NCBI GenBank assembly: GCA_023415835.1
Contig: JAEZJK010000080.1
Location: forward strand, 1-5,175
Reading direction: 5' to 3'
DNA: 5,175 bases
DNA from: Bacillota bacterium
GTDB lineage: Bacteria; Bacillota; UBA4882; UBA8346
Position numbers and translations under genes: made by a program. Below are positions 4,733 to 5,175 of this stretch, in pieces. How positions within the stretch are numbered: the first letter of the stretch is position 1; every line of letters begins with the position of its first letter. The notes below the pieces were generated by a model. It saw nothing but the letters and a program-made list of their open reading frames with translations. It was not told the DNA's origin and made no database searches.

Positions 4733-5175
4733 TTTTAAAATCCATGCAATCCGTGTTAACCCTGTCTAAAACAAGGCCTTTATTTTGACAGGATTAACTG
4801 GATTTACAGGATTTTTTTATAGCTTACGCTTTTAACAATAACTCTCTCATGCTCTATCCCACAAATATTGCTATCTTTTAAAATCCATGCAATCCGTGTT
4901 AATCCTGTCTAAAAAAATTCTTTATTTGACAGGATTAACTGGATTTACAGGATTTTTTTATAGCTTACGCTATTAACAATAACTCTCTCATGCTCTATCC
5001 CACAAATATTGCGGTCTTTTAAAATCCATGCAATCTGTGTTAATCCTGTCTAAAAAATTCTTTATTTGACAGGATTAACTGGATTTACAGGATTTTTTTA
5101 TAGCTTACGCTATTAACAATAACTCTCTCATGCTCTATCCCACAAATATTGCGGTCTTTTAAAATCCATGCAATC
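4733..5175. repeat. Tandem array of about 140-bp units, three full plus one partial
   Basis: The landmark TTTTAAAATCCATGCAATC recurs at 4733, 4876, 5017 and 5157, giving periods of 143, 141 and 140 bases, and the array continues past the right edge. Each full unit holds a 5' arm AATCCATGCAATCC...TTAATCCTGTC, a loop of about 17-20 A/T-rich bases (unit 1 differs, with AAGGCC), a 3' arm GACAGGATTAACTGGATT...ACAGGATT, seven T, then a spacer of about 57 bases including CTCTCTCATGCTCTATCCC. Units 2 and 3 are nearly identical, while unit 1, next to trmL, is more diverged; this fits recent expansion away from the gene. The arms themselves repeat ATCC every nine to ten bases. The ACAGGATTAACTGGATT motif resembles repeats seen in many bacterial genomes. 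No protein is encoded. Confidence 0.9.
4737..4818 (+). terminator. trmL: Long stem-loop with T-tract after trmL (first array unit)
   Basis: The arm 4737-4766 pairs imperfectly over about 27 positions with 4787-4815, and the 3' arm runs into seven T (4812-4818). This is the architecture of an intrinsic terminator, although the stem is unusually long and the loop is about 20 bases. The stop of trmL is at 4702, so transcript ending here is plausible. Further copies occur at 4880-4959 and 5021-5099 and would act as back-ups. Confidence 0.55.

Noticed and set aside
4733..5175. CRISPR array
   Set aside because: The periodic unit is about 140 bases and repeats throughout, including the part that would be spacer; units 2 and 3 are nearly identical along their length. 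There are no unique spacers and no cas genes.

Overview
The window looks like a chromosomal segment of a low-to-mid GC Gram-positive bacterium (Bacillota, probably Clostridia-like). The evidence is the strong AGGAGG-type ribosome binding sites, a folC-trmL neighbourhood with Bacillota-like proteins, and an AT-rich accessory stretch whose proteins resemble small Bacillus/Clostridium families. The assignment rests on recognition by eye, not on a search.

There are two compositional zones. Positions 2667-4702 are a conserved core: folC (minus strand) and trmL (plus strand), divergently transcribed from a shared intergenic region. That region carries a candidate promoter for each direction and an imperfect inverted repeat in the trmL leader. 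Positions 1-2220 are AT-richer accessory DNA, with genes all on the minus strand: a TIM-barrel sugar phosphate isomerase/epimerase-like protein, then a small P-loop kinase-like protein. These are followed by a run of broken pieces: a second kinase C-terminus in frame with the first, the N-terminal 41 residues of a small protein usually named 'N-acetylglutamate synthase', the nucleotidyltransferase N-terminus of an ANT(6)-type aminoglycoside adenylyltransferase, an unidentified protein tail, and the start of a membrane protein that leaves the window at the left edge.

Between the zones (about 2214-2500) lies a GC-rich block that I do not read as protein coding. On the plus strand it forms a chain of short hairpins, six with GGA in the loop, just downstream of a sigma-A-like promoter. 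This is the layout of CsrA/RsmA-sequestering RNAs (CsrB/RsmZ type), although a structured interspersed repeat is an equally serious explanation. It is the best candidate for something undescribed here.

The right end (4733-5175) is a tandem array of about 140-bp units. Each has a long imperfect stem-loop followed by seven T, and the array runs off the window. The first unit probably terminates trmL. FolC acts in folate polyglutamylation and TrmL in wobble-base 2'-O-methylation of tRNA. The functions of the isomerase-like and kinase-like proteins are not known from sequence, and no pathway joins the two zones.
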